From assembly GCA_026120185.1 (NCBI GenBank), contig JANUWF010001192.1, positions 62,001-126,000 on the forward strand: 64,000 nt of DNA. Direction: 5' to 3'. Numbering within the stretch: position 1 is the stretch's first letter; each line of letters starts with the position of its first letter. The position numbers and the translations under genes are program-made. This document shows positions 13,301-25,693 of the stretch, one piece after another. The stretch comes from Voacanga thouarsii (Eukaryota; Streptophyta; Magnoliopsida; Gentianales; Apocynaceae). Below the pieces are notes generated by a model. The model had not been told where the DNA came from. It did no database searches and saw only the letters and a list, made by a program, of their open reading frames with translations.

Positions 13301-13877
13301 CTAGAATTTAAATTGTACTATTGTATATTTTGGTATATACAAATATCCTTTGTTCTTTTCCTTGTTTTTCGTTAAATATTGGCATGAACTATAATATTTA
13401 TGTTTAATTATTATTTAAATATTTTTAAGAAAATTGTTAAGTGAATATTTTTTGTGCATTGTTTACTAGAATTATGTAATTTTAATATTTTTTCTACTAA
13501 GGGTGCACATATATATAAAATAGAATTAGGTAGGAATTTTTTTTATCGACAGTAACAATTTATATTATTAAATTTTAATTATTTATATTTCACTCTAACA
13601 TAGAGAATAATTATTCAAAAAAATAAATTTTAATATAATAATTTTTATACATCATCAAAATAATAATATAAACAAAATTATATAATTAAACTATTACTAC
13701 CTTATATTATAGATTTCAAATATTTATACATACACGTATTTAATGAACTTAATTAATTTATACTTACACATTAATTAACTTCCTATGTTCCATTTATTTT
13801 GGTCCACAGATTTGTTGTGTTGACTGTTGAAGGTGTGCATTGACGCGCCAAACACGAGATGGAAACAATCTCAATTA
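13300..13877. other. AT-rich intergenic, nothing identified
   Basis: Very AT-rich sequence without coding potential or clear repeat borders. Confidence 0.4.
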
Positions 13878-14444
13878 CTCTTCTCATTTTAAAATACTTG
13901 TTCATAAAATTTTTTTATTTTATTTTAAAATACTTATTTCTTGTTTATGTATATATTTTTAAAATTAATGATTAATTTTTTTTTATTTTACTCTGATTTA
14001 TTCTAAATCAACGACATAACTTTTCAAAATTCTTCTTTCTTCTTACTTTTTAAGAATTTTCACTAATCAATAACTATTATATGTTTAATATGAGTAGAAT
14101 AAGAATTTTATTTAAATTATGGTACTCCCTCCATCCTATAATATAAGTTTTTTACCTCAAATTATAAGTCGTTGGGGCTTTTCAAGAAGATTTTAAATTT
14201 ATTTTTACATTTTTATCTTTATTTATTATTTTTTTTATCTCTTATCTTTTTTCTTGTTTTCAATACATTTAAATAGGAATATTTTAGAAAGAAAAAATAT
14301 AAAGTCACTTTATTTTTAAGAATTTTAATATGTATGAAATTAAGTCAAACGACTTATATCCTCGGACAGATGAAAAATTATTTTTAATATTTTTATATGT
14401 GCAAAAAAATTTATTAACAAATAAATATTTTAAAACGGATAGAA
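13878..14444. mobile_element. TA-flanked (Stowaway-like) MITE, split by a second MITE
   Basis: Ends are CTCTTCTCATTTTAAAATA on the left and the inverse of TTCTATCCGTTTTAAAATA on the right, with TA at both flanks. The body matches three other copies in the window (19414-19719, 20263-20544, 58283-58564). Shared internal landmarks are AATGATTA, TTTATTCTAA-GTCAAC and TTTCTTCTTACTTTTTGAGAA. The homology is interrupted at ~14124 and resumes at ~14379, where another MITE sits. Confidence 0.7.
14125..14378. mobile_element. Second MITE inserted inside the first
   Basis: Begins CTCCCTCCATCCTATAATATAAG and ends with an imperfect inverse (ACTTATATCCTCGGACAG), flanked by TA. ATAAGTCGTT near the left end and AACGACTTAT near the right end pair as inner terminal repeats. 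Removing it restores continuity with the other copies of the host MITE. Confidence 0.65.
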
Positions 14445-15586
14445 TACTAAAATACACACAAACAAATCCCCGCGTAAGATAAGAGATATCACCTCAGAAT
14501 CCCCATCTTTTAGCCATTTCATTTTCTACTCCTATAATTCGCCATTGAATGTTTAGTTCGAAGTTTTGAAGGCTCCTCATAATATTTCCCAGTTGAAAGG
14601 TCTTACCCGTTTGGATCGAAGCTTCACGCGTTAGTTATTTACGGACGAATTTGTCTGATTTTAAATATTTTTTTCTTCTTAAAAAATATTAATTTAACAA
14701 ATGATACACAAATTAAAAAATTATTAAAATTTAGATAATTATAATAAAAAATAATTATTATATTCCTAAATAAAAGTAAATTTTTATTAATTAGATTAGA
14801 AATACACACATATTTAATGAGTCAAATATTTATTGAGTAGTTAAAAGAGGGATAAATTAGGAATATACGTAATAAATATATTTCTGATTTGTAAAATTAA
14901 TAAGTATTTTAGTACAATAAAAATAAAAAACTCTTTATACCTTTTTAGGACAAAGAAAATATTATACTATTAATTAATAAACACGTAAATAAGGTTAATT
15001 ATACATAAAATTTAATGTTTTTTAAATGTTTCAAAAGTAAATAAATCTAAAAAAAGATTAAATCTATACTTTATGTCTATTAATATCTATCAATTAGATA
15101 AAAGTATCATTCATCTCTTCTAATTTTAAACTCTTATTTCTTTCTTTTTTTTTATTTTTAACTTTTAAACAAAATTATATCTTTTGAGTAAATATCAAAT
15201 TAATCTAAATACATAAAACTATATACGAATTTAATAAATTGTTAAAAGAATAGTGACTTGTACAATAATTAAAATACATATATTTATTATATATTGAAAT
15301 TTTTATTTTTTTCTCATTTCTCTTTCATACTTTTCATACTTTTGTGAAACTTATGAAAATATATAGTTAGTATAATAAATGTTTCATTTGATTAAAAAAT
15401 TATTGATTTATTTACTCTTAAAACTATGTATTTTAATAGATTATAACACTAATAAAATAAAAGACTTATCAAATATTACAATAAAAAAATAGAGACCATT
15501 GAGAAGACACATTAAGAGAAAATTATAATTAATAATTATTTAATTTTTATTAATTATTTGTTATTAAAACTGTTAATCTACATACA
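14445..15586. other. AT-rich intergenic, possible degenerate repeat
   Basis: No genes. Parts of 15240-15780 loosely resemble 61640-62040 (similar order of AATTATTTGTTATTAAAA-like and TTGATTGGAAATAA-like blocks), so both may be old copies of one unidentified repeat. Confidence 0.3.
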
Positions 15587-15664
15587 ATGTATGTATGTAT
15601 GTATGTATGTATGTATGTATGTATGTATGTATGTATGTATGTATGTATGTATGTATGTATGTAT
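15587..15664. repeat. (ATGT)n microsatellite
   Basis: About 19 uninterrupted ATGT units. It generates a spurious Tyr-Ile-His-Thr repeat reading frame on the minus strand. Confidence 0.95.
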
Positions 15665-17154
15665 TGACATAGTTGATTGGAAATAAGAATAAGGAAGGGT
15701 ATCTTTGTCAAATAAGGGTGTGAATTTAGGTTTGAGGGATGTAGATTTAGCCATTTCCATAAATCTATTCAAAACTAATTAATAGTAAGTAAGAATATTT
15801 AACTTTTTATTTATTTGTTATCATGTTGTATGATTGATAAGAATTTATTAAGGGTGTATTTAGAAAACAAAATTCAACCCAATCTAAAATTACTTTAATT
15901 TTAAAAATATATATTATTTTATATATCTCGTTTTTAAAAAACTATCATATTCTTTCTCTTTGGTCTCATATTGAGCTCTACTTAATTTTATATATTTTAA
16001 TAATTTTTAATCATATTCAAACAAATTCTTCTCAATCCAATCGCTATCCATTTCTCTTAATAATGGAAACAATTATATGTATAGAAGATAAACATGAAAT
16101 GGGTTCCTATGTTTGGCTGGATTAAATAGAGTTTGTAGCCATTAAAATTAGGATAAAGGAAGAAAGGAGAGAAAAGATAGGGCAATAATATGGAAGAGAT
16201 GGACCACCATTGCAACATTAGCATACTTTGATGCATACAATTATGGGGGTGGTGTGGAATAGGGATCATTGGAAGACCAGTCACCTTTCAAGTTCTCTGG
16301 TTATTCATTTTCAAGACCTAACTCAAAAGCACATCCACAAGTGGTAGACTGGCTCATGCATAATGCCAATTTGTTTGCTTTAGTCTTGTAAAAAGTCCTG
16401 CCCCCACTTTCAATCAAATCCACTCCCCAGCCAACCCATACCTAACTCACCCAACCCCACATTTTTTTTTTTTTTTTTTTTGAGGGGTGGGAATGAGTTC
16501 TGATCTAGGATCAGATTGTTCTATGTCTATATATTTTTCCAGTTTCTAAAAATATCATTTGGGATTCTTTAATTTCTGAAAGTAGGATGTTGATGTATCA
16601 ATTTGTTGTGTAATTGTTGATGGGGGGTTTGGCTTGGATTTTCATAATTAGGATAATCATATACATGGATAATATTTGGTATAAATCTATAGTTTCAAGT
16701 ACAATCATAAGATAAATTTGTTATAAATTATCAAAATTCTTTTAATTACTCGAGTAAAAAGTATTTAAATACCAACAATGAGTATGATACTCACATCACT
16801 CAAGAAACAAGAAATCTATAACCTTAGAAGTACAAAACTCATATACATTACCTAATCTTCGATGGACATCTCTAAATACAAACTTATAATATATGCAAAT
16901 TATTACAAACAGTGAGTTTTATTAACATAAAACGAAAAATTTTAAGTAAAATCTATATTTATAAATTACAAACTTTAAATAATTGAATCATACATATTGC
17001 TATAAAATTGTACATTTTAGAAACATCCAATATTTTACGACTTTGATCCACAAAAATTAAATCGGCCAGCAAATTGAGTGATATTAGCATATTGATTGTA
17101 TCTCAAAATTATGCCAACAAGGGAAGTGTATTGAATGCGCCATCATTTAGAATA
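15665..17154. other. Intergenic, no gene seen
   Basis: Low-complexity AT-rich DNA with a T-run near 16462-16481. No conserved reading frame was recognised. Confidence 0.4.
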
Positions 17155-17474
17155 ACACTCCATTCATTCCTATTTATCTGTTACCATTGAAAAGTTTTGG
17201 GGTTCATTTTTATCTGTCACATCGAAAAAATTTAAATGTCATTAATATTAATTTTACTGTTATACACTTGTATTAAATAGATTTAAAAAATGAAAGTATA
17301 ATAATTTTAGAGAAAAAGTTGAGTAAACAAAGTAAGAAAACAGTTGTGGAGAATATTAAATTCAATTGTACTTTTAAAATGTATAAATAAAATTATATAA
17401 ATTTAAAATATTAAGTAATTTTCTTAAATTGTATAAGATAGTTAACTGTAATAGATAAATAAAAACGGAGGGAA
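17155..17474. mobile_element. TA-flanked MITE, ~320 bp
   Basis: The left end (ACTCCATTCATTCCTATTTATCTGTTAC) is inverted at the right end (GTAATAGATAAATAAAAACGGAGGGAAT) with TA outside. No coding capacity. Confidence 0.65.
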
Positions 17475-19413
17475 TAGTTAAGAGATTGAAAGATAATAAA
17501 TGAATTTTTAATGCAATAGATTAGGAGTAATGATTTTGGAATCAATTGTTACATCTTGCTTTTTAAATGAAAATAGCAAGTGTTATCTAAGCAACAGTCA
17601 ACCCCTTACCCCCTTAGCGGATTAATATATTATTTTTTTAATTTAAATTAAGAGTGAGTAAGATCATACAAATGTTTAAAAACGTCTATACAGATATTTA
17701 CTAAGATATAAAGTATTTAAAAAATCAGTCTTCTAAAATAGTAATAAATTTATCGTCAGTTTTCAAATTTCCTGGGAAGATACCCATGGAATTATTCCCA
17801 ATGAATTGATGTCACGTCAAGTTCGTTAGTGATTTTTGGGGCAGGACTCGATGGTGACTATTGAAATGATAGTCTTGTAAGCCTCGGTGCAGAAAAATGC
17901 AGTGTTTTTTTTTTTTTTTCCTCGGACATAAGTTAATTGACAAAATTTGGAGTGACACGTTTGTGATAGGTTGGTCAAATAGTGAATTCAACTTGTTCCG
18001 AAATTGAATTTGTAGATTTTTTTTTTGAATACTTATCGTTGGTGCACATTTTGATTTACATTCTGTCCAGATATGAAACCTCGACACTCACTCAGATAGA
18101 AGAGGTTCACTTTCGAAATTCCCTCCTTAATTTGAGAAAAAAGCAGTTTTTTGCTTTTCGGGGTTACTAAACAGTTTCTGTAAAGATCTGAGCCCAATTA
18201 GACCAAAGCCCAATTACACAGTTTTCCGATTGATTGATTTTCTAATTCTATTTTATTTTAAATTTAAATATATTATTATTTTATAAAATTTTTATTTTTC
18301 AAAAATTATTTTCTACCCATAACACATTATATTTTCTCATTAGATCTCACATGATCTTACATATTTAATAATTTTTTTATAAAACTCATCTCAAACTAAT
18401 TTTATCTACTTACACTCAATTTTTAATTATTTTTTTAAAAACTGATATATATATTTGCAACACAACATATTATCTATTTTTGTCCTCACTCAGACTCTAC
18501 CTTAGCCTTACATATTTAAAAAAAAAATTATTATGTTTAAACAAACTCATTTTAAAATATTTTTAATCCAAATATACCCTAAAGAATCATACCAAAATAA
18601 TATTATGCAAAATATCAATATTTTCCTCCTCAACTTATGTGATCTAATTTCTTTTCATTAAATAAACTCATCTAACGTTTGTTCCAATATTTCACAAGTC
18701 ATGCCCTTAGATAAATTTAAATTTAAATAACTATAAATAGAACTTAAAACTTATTATTGAGTAACAGATATTTCTAAAAAGCTAAATTATCACTCTCTCA
18801 AATTACAAATTGCATTAGGAACAAGAAAATTAGAACACTAACAAAAACATGGACAAGCCCTTTTGGATTTTGCACTTTGTGTAAAATTGGAGAATATCCT
18901 TGCAATAAAGAAAATATTTTCAAAATGGATCCCAAAGCCCACGAAATATAGAGTCCAAAGATCAAAAAAGTGTGGCAAAGAACCCCACAAAGCTTCGTCA
19001 AAAGTAAATAATGGACCAAAGAAGAAGAAATAAAGAGATGTTGAAATGAGACAGAACTTTAACTTATAGATTAGTAGTAATCAACTTTAGATACCTTTCC
19101 AATGGGGTTGTCCTCGTGATCTAGGACACTTTCAAAGATTCTACCCCACCTTCAATTATAAACCATGTAAATTCAAATATTCAATTCAGTTGGGTACAAC
19201 TCTGGAAATTAAAAATTGATTACTTACCTCATTGTTGGATTGTTATAACTAATACTAATGTGACATTTCTAATATTGGTTCACAAAGGGGACGGGAAGAG
19301 AAAAAGAGAGGAAGAATGGCATCTTTACTTCTATTAGCAGAAGTAAATTAAGTTTATCTTTCTCTTGTTTAGTTATGATGAGAAGGAAGTAAATGAAATA
19401 TTTTAATATTATA
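17475..19413. other. Intergenic, no gene seen
   Basis: AT-rich with scattered short open frames that match nothing recognised. T/A homopolymers occur near 17905 and 18020. Confidence 0.4.
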
Positions 19414-19719
19414 TTTTCTCCATTTTAAAATATTTGTTTATTAAATTTTTTTATTTTATTTTAAAACACTTGTTCATGTACATATTTCTATGATTAATGA
19501 TTAGTTTCTTCCTATTTTATCTCTATTTATTCAAAGTCAACTACACAACTTTCTAATACCATTTTTTCTTCTTACTTTTTGAGAATATTCATTAACCAAT
19601 AGTTATCACATTTTTAATATGGGTAGAATAAAAATTTTATTTAAATTGTAGTATTGTTTTCAACATCCTTAATTTGTGTATAAAATGTTTCATGAACAAA
19701 TATTTTGAAACGGAAAGGG
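19414..19719. mobile_element. TA-flanked MITE (same family as 13878-14444)
   Basis: Left end TTTTCTCCATTTTAAAATATTTGTT, right end AACAAATATTTTGAAACGG plus AAAGGG, inverse of each other, TA on both sides. This is the best-preserved of the four copies. Confidence 0.75.
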
Positions 19720-20262
19720 TATTAAATTTACTATTATATCTAATACATTATTTATTTTAACTATTAAAAAGTGTAAATTTAGGATACATTTTTCTTTTAA
19801 CATTATGAACTTTCCAACCTTTCTAAAATTAGAAGGGAAGATTTATTGATACGGATAGAGTTAATTCTCCTGCCAATTCACTTCTCTTCCACATTTACCT
19901 CTAACCAAATATAAAATGTTCTTCATTTACTCTTACATTTATTTTTCCTCCTTAAATATTTTTGCTTTTTACCCTAACTAAATATAAGGTAAGTACAAAA
20001 AATAAATTAAAAAATCACGTGTAATAGGGATTTTTTTTTTTTCATAATTTACTTCGAAAAAAGAGAGTTGGTTAGAGATCATAATAGTAAAAAAAAATTT
20101 ATTTTAAGATAAAAATATTACAAGTTCTAAACTTTAGGGACCAAATAAATTAATTTTTCAAAATTTTTTATTTACAATGATATGTTAATTTGTAGAATTG
20201 ATATTTTTTTTTTTGGTTGGCCCCGAAGGGGGGGGGGTAATTTTACACTTTTTTATTTTTTA

Positions 20263-20544
20263 CTCCATCTGTTTCAAAATAAATATTTATGAAACTTTTT
20301 TATATGTCCATGTGCATATTTCTAAATATAATGATTAGTTTATTTCCATTTTATCTTTATTTATTTTAAGTTAACTATATAATTCTTCAAAACTTTTTTT
20401 TCTTCTTACTTTTTGAAAATATATTAGCTGTCATGTGTTTAATAGGTGTACAATATAAACTTTATATAAATCAGAATATTTTTTTCAATATCCTTAATAT
20501 GTATATAAAGGGTTTCATGAATATTTATTTTGAAATGGATAGAT
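20263..20544. mobile_element. TA-flanked MITE (same family)
   Basis: Starts CTCCATCTGTTTCAAAATAAATATT and ends AATATTTATTTTGAAATGGAT. The internal TTCTTCTTACTTTTTGAAAAT block is shared with the other copies. Confidence 0.7.
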
Positions 20545-20653
20545 TAAATTATTAATAAATCCTTATATAATTAATTTTTAATTTTTTATACTACCTTCAC
20601 TATTCTCGGTAAAAGATGTAGTCAATACCTACACAACTCTTTATTTTCTAAAT

Positions 20654-21260
20654 GGTTAATTCCATCCACCCCTGAAGTTAGGGGTAGGACAATTAAGTGT
20701 TATATGTTTAAATTTAGACATTAAATACATACTTAACAGATTTTGTTGGTAATTAATGGAAAATTAATGAAAATTTTTGCAAGTTTATGCATTAACGTTA
20801 ATTTTTTTAGAATTGACACATTTATTTATTACCACATCTCTCTTCTCTTTCGTTGTCTTCTTCTTCTTCTCTTTTTCATTGTCTTTCACCTTTTCCTTCT
20901 TCATTCTCTCAATCCGCACAATCATTCTTTTTGTATTTTTTTTTCAAAAAAAAAATTGTATGAATTAAGGGAAGATAAAAGGAAGAGGTGAAAGATAAAG
21001 AAAAAGGAGAAGAAGAAGACAGTAAGAGATAAGAGGAAGAGTGTGATAGTTAGTAAGAAAGTGAGATCTTAAAAATATTTCGGGATTTTGACAAATAAAT
21101 ATATTAATGGTAAAAAAATTAAGTCAATACATATGCTTGCAAAATTTTTTCGCCAATTACCAACAAAATCCGTTAAGTAGATACTTAATTGTCTAAATTT
21201 AAACTTCAAACACTTAATTATTCCACCCTTTTAACTTCAGGTGGGTAAATGGAATTAACC
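20654..21260. mobile_element. ~607 bp foldback element with ~290 bp inverted arms
   Basis: The first half (GGTTAATTCCATCCACCC..., AACAGATTTTGTTGGTAATTA, CTTCTTCTTCTTCTCTTTTTC) returns as its inverse in the second half (GAGAAGAAGAAGAC, TAATTACCAACAAAATCCG, GGAATTAACC). The centre is near 20945. The arms cover almost the whole element. No target duplication is convincing (five of nine flanking bases match), so the class (Mutator-like or foldback) is undecided. No protein is encoded; the two short reading frames inside are by-products of CT-rich repeats. Confidence 0.75.
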
Positions 21261-21419
21261 CTTCTCCAAAAGCTTTTGAAATTATTAATCGAAAGAAGAA
21301 AGGAAGAGAGTGAGAAGGAACTAATTATTTTAATTTTCAATAAATACAGAGAAGGTTAATTTGATTCTTTTTCTAAAAATTTTAGTACTTTTTAAATTTG
21401 TATGTGTTATTAAAAAATA

Positions 21420-21677
21420 TTCCCTCTATTCTAACTAAATTTACAGTTATTGACTTGATGTGAGATTTTTTGTGAAAATAAAAATTATAATATAATATAA
21501 TAAAAGTAAAAAATATATTGATTCTAAAATATTTTATATTAAACCTAAATATATAAAATTAATATATGAGAAGTATATTAATTATTTTATAATATATAAT
21601 ATATTTAAAATTTTTTAAATAAAAATTAATTTCTTTAAAATAATTTAAGTAAGTTAATTTTATTAGGATGGAGTGAA
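21420..21677. mobile_element. TA-flanked MITE, ~258 bp
   Basis: Left end TTCCCTCTATTCTAACTAAATTTAC, right end inverse of TTCACTCCATCCTAATAAAATTAAC, TA duplicated outside. A/T-only interior. Confidence 0.65.
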
Positions 21678-22795
21678 TAACCGATAAAAAATATGGAGTG
21701 GGATACACGTTATTTTGAAACTAAAAAGTGATTTCTTGCCTTGTAGGTCAATGGATGAATCAGGACAGGTGGATAAATATACCCTAAGAAAGACGTAAAT
21801 GCTTAAAAAATTAGTACTCTTTTATAATATGGTCATTAGATTAGACAATTAACGGTAACCACTTTGAAGAATTTTCCATGTTCTCATTATTGATGGCATT
21901 GCATACTCAGTGTACAGCAATGTCTCTATCTATCTCTAGCGGTGTGTGTGATCATCAATTACCAATGCATGACGCATTATTTCTTTATTTTTCGATATAA
22001 TCAAAATGTTAGTTTAAGAATCTATTTGCACATCCTAACAAGTGATTTTTTATAAAAAAAATGTAGTTTTTAATTAACATTTCAAAATAATATTATTTTT
22101 ATAAACTTTTTATATTTTAAATTATTTATTATTTTTATAGAGTAAATATATATTTATTATTTTTAATTATACTCTTAACAATTATTACTATATTAAACAA
22201 TGACATTGATTGATATTTTTAAATTCCAGGTTCTAAAGATTCCATATATGTCAAAAAATTTTAATATATATGATTTGTATAATAGTAACAATTGTTTTGA
22301 AATAAAGAGAATAATATATCAATTATACTCTTATTATGTAAACTAGCACTTATTTGGATGAGTATTTAATTTTTTTAATTTTAAAATTAAATAATTGAGT
22401 ATTTCAATCATAGTTTTACTCATGTAAAGTAATGAATAAAACAAGATAGAGGTTTTTATTAGAAAAAAAAAAAAGAAGAACATTGCCACACAAATAGAAA
22501 ATTAATTCTTCAAGGGGTAAGTGGTGATACTAGTTAGATATGTTTTGTTAGAATAGTATGAAACAAAACACTCATCAGCACAAACTTGCAAGTTGGAAGA
22601 GTTTATAAAAAAGGTTTATTTTCTCTCACTCCTCACAATGCAAAAATAATAAAGAAAGTCATAGATTCGACGGTTTATAATTTCAATAACTTATAATTCT
22701 CTTGATATTCGCACTATAAATAAATAATTACGGAATTAAATTCCGCTAACTTATCCTCATGATTGAGATAAGATCGAACTTAAATTAATAGAATA
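21678..22795. other. Intergenic, no gene seen
   Basis: AT-rich DNA with no supported coding or repeat structure. Confidence 0.4.
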
Positions 22796-23057
22796 CTCTT
22801 CCTGTCTTATTTTATTTGTCCATTAATATTAATTATTATTATTTTATAAATATTACTCTTTAATACAATAAATATTATGCACTTACAATAAAAAATAAAA
22901 CTAAATTAAATATATTTATCGTATATAAAATTTTAGAATCTAATTATCTTTTAATAAAGAGAAATTCTTTGAAAATAAAATCAGAAATGTTAATTAATTA
23001 ATCGAAAAATCTTATTTTTTTAAAAACTTGTGAATCGATTAAAATAAACAAATAGAG
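22796..23057. mobile_element. TA-flanked MITE, ~262 bp (related to 43439-43764)
   Basis: Shares with 43439-43764 the landmarks TTTAATACAA-AAGTATT, GATTAAATATGTTTA-like, GTTAATTAATTAA and CTTGTGAATCG. Ends are short imperfect inverted repeats flanked by TA. Confidence 0.65.
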
Positions 23058-23696
23058 TAAATTATAATTTACCTGATTTACCTAAATTAAATAACTAATT
23101 GGAAGAGAATGTCATCTAAAAAATTCAAAGATTTCAAAAAAAGGAAAAAGAAAAAGAAAAAAACATGTTTGGTAATCAAAGCAGCTGCACTAGCTGTAGT
23201 AAGAATTGTGCTTAGGCCATGTTTTGTCATTATGAATCACAAACTTAAATACTTTGAATAAAATAATTAGCACTTCAAATTTATAGTATCATTGATATTA
23301 TCTATTATCATATTGATAATAATATTAATTAGAATTAAGAATGAGCATCACCATCCAAATAAGTCAGTCCATTATTAGGCTGGACATATTTTTCATTTTC
23401 GTCCTACCCTTAAGTCTGCAAATCAACGGCCACCAACCACCCAAACCAGGAAAAAAAAATGGTCAAAAATAAAAGAAAAAATTAACACCTTAAAATAAAA
23501 AAGAAAAAGGGGCATCGCTTCCTGCTTAAAAAAAAAAAAACAAATAAATAAAGAGAACCTAAATTTTAGTTACTTCGTTAATATGCTAAAGGAAAAAATT
23601 AATATAGCTAAAATTATATAACTTATTAAAAAAAAACGAATTGTGGGGAGGAGTAGTATTATTTATTTAATATTTATCCGTACAATATTTGAGAGA
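23058..23696. other. Intergenic / 3' flank of the 24 kb gene
   Basis: A-rich runs and no coding sequence. The part next to 23697 may be 3' UTR of the small gene on the minus strand. Confidence 0.35.
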
Positions 23697-24185
23697 TTAT
23701 TCAGGTATGGTCACCAGTACAGGTCTCCAGGCTCTCCTAAGCAACCGTTGCCGAAACGTCGCCGATAATGGCCTAAGAGATCGGACTCCGACTCGTCTCA
23801 ATCCCAATCCACCGGCACCACCAACGCCGCCGCTAACCCCAGTTCCACCGACAAAGCCACTTGACGGTAAAAACCCATCTCTAACATTTCCAGCAACCCT
23901 CTCGTCAAACGACGGCGGGGACGACACGAACAAGTCCCTTAACTTCTGACTGACCGCCAATTCCTTCGCTTTCTCCGGTGAGCTCTCATCTCTTTCCCGC
24001 CGATCCGGCGAACCCACTTCCTGACGGGCCAGTCTCCGTCCGCTACTGTTTCCCCGACTCAGCAGCATTCGCAGTGTCTTCCTGCGACGGAGATGTATAA
24101 CCGGGCTCGTTGTTGGGCTTCTAGTCGGGCTCCCAGCCACTGCACACTGCGTAGCCAATAGCTTAAACTTCTGCAGCGTCGCCAT
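23697..24185 (-). CDS. Small conserved plant protein, 162 aa, single exon, function unknown
   Basis: An uninterrupted frame begins MATLQKFKLLATQCAV and ends RAWRPVLVTIPE. It is basic, Ser/Pro/Arg-rich at the start (SPTRSPTTSP, HLRRRKTLRMLL), has a short LRDLFVSSPP motif near residue 85-95 and a Gly-rich stretch before the conserved C-terminal RLLRRAWRPVL. The same start, the LFVSSPP box and the end are, from memory, shared by a family of short uncharacterised land-plant proteins. No enzyme domain, signal peptide or membrane span is visible, and the basic N-terminus could target nucleus or organelle. GC content is clearly above the surroundings, which supports a real gene. A TATA-like TTTAAATA lies ~165 bases upstream. 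The role is unknown. Confidence 0.85.
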   Translation of the reverse strand: MATLQKFKLLATQCAVAGSPTRSPTTSPVIHLRRRKTLRMLLSRGNSSGRRLARQEVGSPDRRERDESSPEKAKELAVSQKLRDLFVSSPPSFDERVAGNVRDGFLPSSGFVGGTGVSGGVGGAGGLGLRRVGVRSLRPLSATFRQRLLRRAWRPVLVTIPE

Positions 24186-24349
24186 ACTTAATCCTACTTC
24201 AGCAACTCAGAATCTTGAAGGGCAACAACGGGATTCAATCAAACAAAATTAGAAAAAATTTAGAAGAGATATGAGAGAGAGAAAGTGAGATCTAGGACTA
24301 ATGATTGAAGAGGTGGCCATGGAAAAAGAGGGATGCTTTGTGCTGTTAG

Positions 24350-24357
24350 TATTTAAA
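24350..24357 (-). promoter_or_regulatory. TATA-like box for the small gene
   Basis: TTTAAATA on the minus strand, about 165 bases above the ATG at 24185, leaving a ~130 base leader that contains GA-rich (AGAGAGA) sequence common in plant leaders. Confidence 0.45.
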
Positions 24358-24359
24358 CT

Positions 24360-25693
24360 GGGTTAGAAGAAATCAAAGAGAACAGGGACAATTTCGGATG
24401 GCTTTATTACGGGGGAATAAGAACGGGCTTTGTGTTTTGGGCTTCTATACATTTGATGGCATCAGTTTTTACACGTGGCGATAAATATGGGTTTGGAAGT
24501 AAGTCGACTGTGGGTCCACTGTTTTTATGTATGGGTACCCTGTGGTGGTGCTGGCCGGAAGGAATATCATATTCAGCCGGCTGTGGTGAGGACATCTACT
24601 CACAAACAAGGATTACATTTTAAGGTGACGGTTGGGGATTTGGTTTTATTGTTTCCTTTGGTGTCAAGGGAAGTTTGTTTTATTGTTTCCTTTGGTGTCA
24701 TACGAATGACGATTTGAATTTAAAATAAATTGTTAAGGTGTACGTTATTTAAAATTTATATTTAAAATAATTTTATGAGATAAATTTAAAATTGTGTAGT
24801 TGAAGTATGCGGAGAAAGAGTATTTCATTTCCCCATCCCTCTATCTCTTTCAAAATGGTACTAAAAGATTTTGGGGAGTTTGTGAATAATGATGGTTTCT
24901 CCTGCTGGGGGACTGAATGTAAAGAAAAGGGTAGAACGTAATCACTAAGAGTAGAATGTTTTGTTACCTCTTCATAAGTTCATTGACAGAGAAATCCTCT
25001 ACTTGCAATCCCAGCAAAGTTTCCTTTCAAAAGGTGGTTGTTGGGCTGTAAAATCACCACCTTTTTTTGCACATCAAACAAAATGATACTATGTTAACAC
25101 TGATGACCCATGAGAAACACTTGCACTAGAGCAATGATGCTTCCTCAAATTCTTCACAGAACCAGATACAACTAACTCAATGAAGAAACAATAAACAGGA
25201 TTCCTACTCTTGTAGATCATATGGTGGTTCACTTTCTACTTTTGCATATTTTCTTGGTACAACAGGCAGGGAAGGAATGCTGGGCAAGACAGCCTCAAGT
25301 AATGACTGGTTAAAGCCTAAAGGAAGTAAAACAATCGGGCAAGAAAACTGAAACCCCAGGGCATGCATGCAGTATTATCTCCAGGGAATGACATTATCCA
25401 TTGGGAAGGGTACAATAGCATAAATACATAGGAAAATGAATACTGTTGAGCATTAGAAGCTCCTTCCAATATGTACAATCCCTTTAGGTCTATATTAATT
25501 GATGGTTTTTTTTTTCTCCAATATTTTCTAGTACAGAATAAATACATTTTCTCTAGGAACCATACAATTGGGGGGGAAAAAAGTATAAAACAAAACAAAA
25601 CAGCCACATTGATGAGAATGACAAGGAAACTCTAGCCCAATCCAAACCACTCCCCAAAATTGTCACAAGGCAGGATAGAACAAGAAAGAGATG
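24360..25693. other. Intergenic and 3' UTR of the LRK10L gene
   Basis: No supported coding sequence. The stretch 25200-25693 is directly downstream of the kinase stop and is probably its 3' UTR. A 96-codon open frame there (25317-25607, minus) resembles no family. Confidence 0.4.

Noticed and set aside
15578..15772. Open frame with repeated Tyr-Ile-His-Thr
   Set aside because: Pure product of the ATGT microsatellite; nothing else conserved.
20743..20991. Two overlapping plus-strand frames rich in Leu/Phe
   Set aside because: Lie in the arm of the foldback element and reflect CT-rich repeats.
20642..21269. Nine-base target duplication proving a Mutator-like element
   Set aside because: Only five of nine flanking bases agree, so class is left open.
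25317..25607. 96-codon minus-strand frame after the kinase stop
   Set aside because: No domain and sits where the kinase 3' UTR is expected.
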